DNA from: a bacterium
GTDB taxonomy: Bacteria > Verrucomicrobiota > Verrucomicrobiia > Limisphaerales > J093
Length of the DNA stretch: 6,750 nucleotides
Assembly: GCA_021784265.1 (NCBI GenBank)
Contig: JAJXTA010000154.1
Coordinates: forward strand, 1-6,750
Direction of reading: 5' to 3'
Part shown: positions 6,501-6,750 of the stretch, in pieces
Position numbering within the stretch: position 1 is the first letter of the stretch
How the letters are laid out: each line of letters starts with the position of its first letter
The notes under the pieces: model-generated
What the model saw: only the letters and a program-made list of their open reading frames with translations
Database searches by the model: none
Told to the model about the DNA's origin: nothing
Made by a program: the position numbers and the translations under genes

Positions 6501-6750
6501 CACGCGCTACGGCCCGGTCGATGGGCTCGTCGCCCGGGAAGACAACGCCCTGGTGTTGCTCAACGGGGGCGACGAGCTGACCCTGCGCTTCGCCGCCCAG
6601 CGGCTGCCGCCCACGCCGCCGGGGATGGTGCGCGACTTCTTCTTCTATGGCGTCGGTTGGGATAAGGACTCAGACTTTCACGTCGAGCTGGGCTGGAAAG
6701 TCGAACCGCTACCCTGGCACGGCATGGATGATCAGGCTTACGGCCGACAG
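3520..6750 (+). CDS. Membrane-anchored TPR / seven-repeat FG-GAP propeller / ASPIC-UnbV-like protein (3' partial)
   Basis: Seen: 1077 uninterrupted codons with no stop before the window ends, so the C-terminus is missing. Residues 1-13 are Arg-rich and 14-32 are a hydrophobic helix without a clear cleavage site, suggesting a membrane anchor with the rest outside the cytoplasm. Residues about 41-210 hold five TPRs in 34-residue register (for example AIPLFRRAVELEP at 62-74 and AIAAFREAVQLDP at 164-176). Residues 271-573 carry seven DxDxDG-like FG-GAP/VCBS motifs starting at D271, D320, D369, D422, D470, D514 and D565, as in a seven-bladed integrin-type propeller. Residues about 591-660 resemble ASPIC/UnbV (NHQLKLRLWGNRSNASGLG). 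From C680 on there is a long beta-rich region beginning CPYLYAWDG and reaching GWDKD (1046-1050) and VEPLPWHGM (1061-1069). Known: such proteins (CRTAC-like) are extracytoplasmic and probably bind ligands or partners; the function is unknown. ATG 3481 is an in-frame alternative start. ATG 3520 is preferred because it gives a normal basic-then-hydrophobic N-terminus, with AGG at 3510-3512 as a weak ribosome site. Confidence 0.95.
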   Translation, partial: MASARSARSGSLRPALLWLVVLVLALGVTLSLRFGAVGREPEFVRVMNTGKNYYDQGEATKAIPLFRRAVELEPGRPEAHLNLANAYLLANEPERALSEAQRALEFDANSAAALYVAGCAHLRLRQFEAALKSLQLAHDLDATVPAVSYQLGRAHEALGHLEEAIAAFREAVQLDPRHPVAHYALSQALSRAERKEEAMKEIEAHEKIKAANPAGLSNPATLERCKYTEARAPRQLEKPDPRGISVTFVDATGPAFGSAASHYQGPVGVLDYDHDNRNSLFVAEGTNGFRLLDNQGGVFTPLGPLRPAGGAPYRQCLVGDLNNDHFEDVVVLGETASHAYRFATNGVFREVTASAGLKSLKAVSGALLDLDFTGKLDLLAVLPGGQGLRVLRNLGNLYFKDITITSGVPAHLTGARQVVIDDWNNDDLMDVIVGREGAGPELLVKERGGGLAPTNLPPGRLAGAVIALGDVNNDSRPDLLVGTPDHVDLLLGGVNQFVRLPVAVPQLRSLTLVDYDNDGWLDLLAAGRGVQMWRNLGDGKFKNVTHELGLDALADAVVESVAAADFDGDGDTDLLLCLQGQGLRLWRNDGGNRNHQLKLRLWGNRSNASGLGIRVEAAMGGFHVFRTVSTLPVEIGVGAHTTVDSLTARWVNLAFSFVDVKPDPRTALVVTEPVLPEGSCPYLYAWDGTHFRFVSDILGSAPLGLRITDSLFTDADPREYVWIGDARRFVPRAGAYELRVTEELREVLYLDETKLVAVDHPVGTEVRTTDKLRPSKPFPPSELWTLDHRYPLLRATRLDGAEVTDLLAENDGRVLSPLRLREAQLRGLAEPHGVVLDFGPLPVDRPLVLALTGWLRFGGGMANVGASYDPDLPFPFPTLEVETAPGQWQAVDVVVGAPSGKTKTILVDLAGKLPPHSRRLRLRTAFEIHWDRAALFERRTAADTRVTRIGPDQTDLHWRGFSQFADLPWTVPLTPVYERVFQTPSWYITPVGWCTRYGPVDGLVAREDNALVLLNGGDELTLRFAAQRLPPTPPGMVRDFFFYGVGWDKDSDFHVELGWKVEPLPWHGMDDQAYGRQ
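3640..4149 (+). repeat. TPR-coding repeat block
   Basis: This part of the large gene encodes five tandem 34-residue helical repeats, with boundaries near residues 41, 75, 109, 143 and 177. Typical TPR positions are visible: small residues at the A-helix/B-helix contact (NLANAYLLAN, YQLGRAHEALG), then A-hydrophobic runs (ALSEAQRALE, ALKSLQLAHDL, AIAAFREAVQL), and P or D near the repeat ends. The last repeat (177-210) drifts into a charged helix. TPR arrays bind partner proteins or peptides; here the array would sit next to the membrane anchor, outside the cytoplasm. Confidence 0.9.
4330..5238 (+). repeat. Seven FG-GAP/VCBS-like blade motifs
   Basis: Seven aspartate-rich loops recur every 44-52 residues within the large protein: DYDHDNRNS (271), DLNNDHFED (320), DLDFTGKLD (369), DWNNDDLMD (422), DVNNDSRPD (470), DYDNDGWLD (514) and DFDGDGDTD (565). 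Each is followed by a hydrophobic strand such as VVVLG, LLAVL, VIVG, LLVG or LLAAG. This is the pattern of integrin-type propeller blades, whose Dx[DN]xD loops usually bind calcium. The third copy has lost the middle acidic residues and probably does not bind metal. Confidence 0.85.

Noticed and set aside
1..6750. CRISPR array, tRNA, rRNA, insertion sequence or phage gene
   Set aside because: No regular short repeats with spacers, no transposase or integrase motifs, and no tRNA-like cloverleaf were seen. Nearly all bases are in the three genes.

Overview
The window is dense, GC-rich bacterial DNA with strong G/C preference at third codon positions. It carries three consecutive plus-strand genes and almost no non-coding sequence. 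All three products have export-type N-termini, so the window reads as an envelope or secretome locus. GC content, the style of the secreted glycoside-hydrolase-like protein, the FKBP with an N-terminal dimerisation domain, and a TPR / FG-GAP / ASPIC-UnbV protein together suggest a Verrucomicrobiota-type bacterium (Limisphaerales/Pedosphaera-like). This assignment rests on family resemblance only; there is no rRNA or phylogenetic marker here.

Layout. (1) 19-2649: a large exported protein with an N-terminal carbohydrate-binding-like jelly roll, a middle beta-rich region, a probable TIM-barrel-like hydrolase region and a C-terminal beta domain. The frame is open to the left edge, so its true start may lie outside the window. 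(2) 2650-2756: a 107-base intergenic leader with a small inverted repeat, repeated ACCGGC hexamers and an AT-richer patch just before the next start. (3) 2757-3470: an exported FKBP-type peptidyl-prolyl isomerase with the usual active-site residues. (4) 3471-3519: a 49-base junction. (5) 3520-6750: the largest gene, 1077 codons with no stop before the right edge. It encodes an N-terminal membrane anchor, about five TPRs, seven FG-GAP/VCBS-like repeats expected to form a seven-bladed beta-propeller, an ASPIC/UnbV-like segment, and a C-terminal region of about 400 residues that I cannot assign to a named domain.

How they may work together. The isomerase and the TPR-propeller gene are closely spaced on one strand and could be co-transcribed. 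The isomerase would be a general periplasmic folding factor, useful for large beta-rich exported proteins such as its two neighbours. The first gene is separated by a longer gap and may be transcribed independently; its likely role is binding and hydrolysis of a polysaccharide or glycoconjugate outside the cytoplasm. No mobile element, CRISPR array, tRNA, rRNA or phage gene was seen. The least explained item is the large TPR-propeller protein, especially its C-terminal module.
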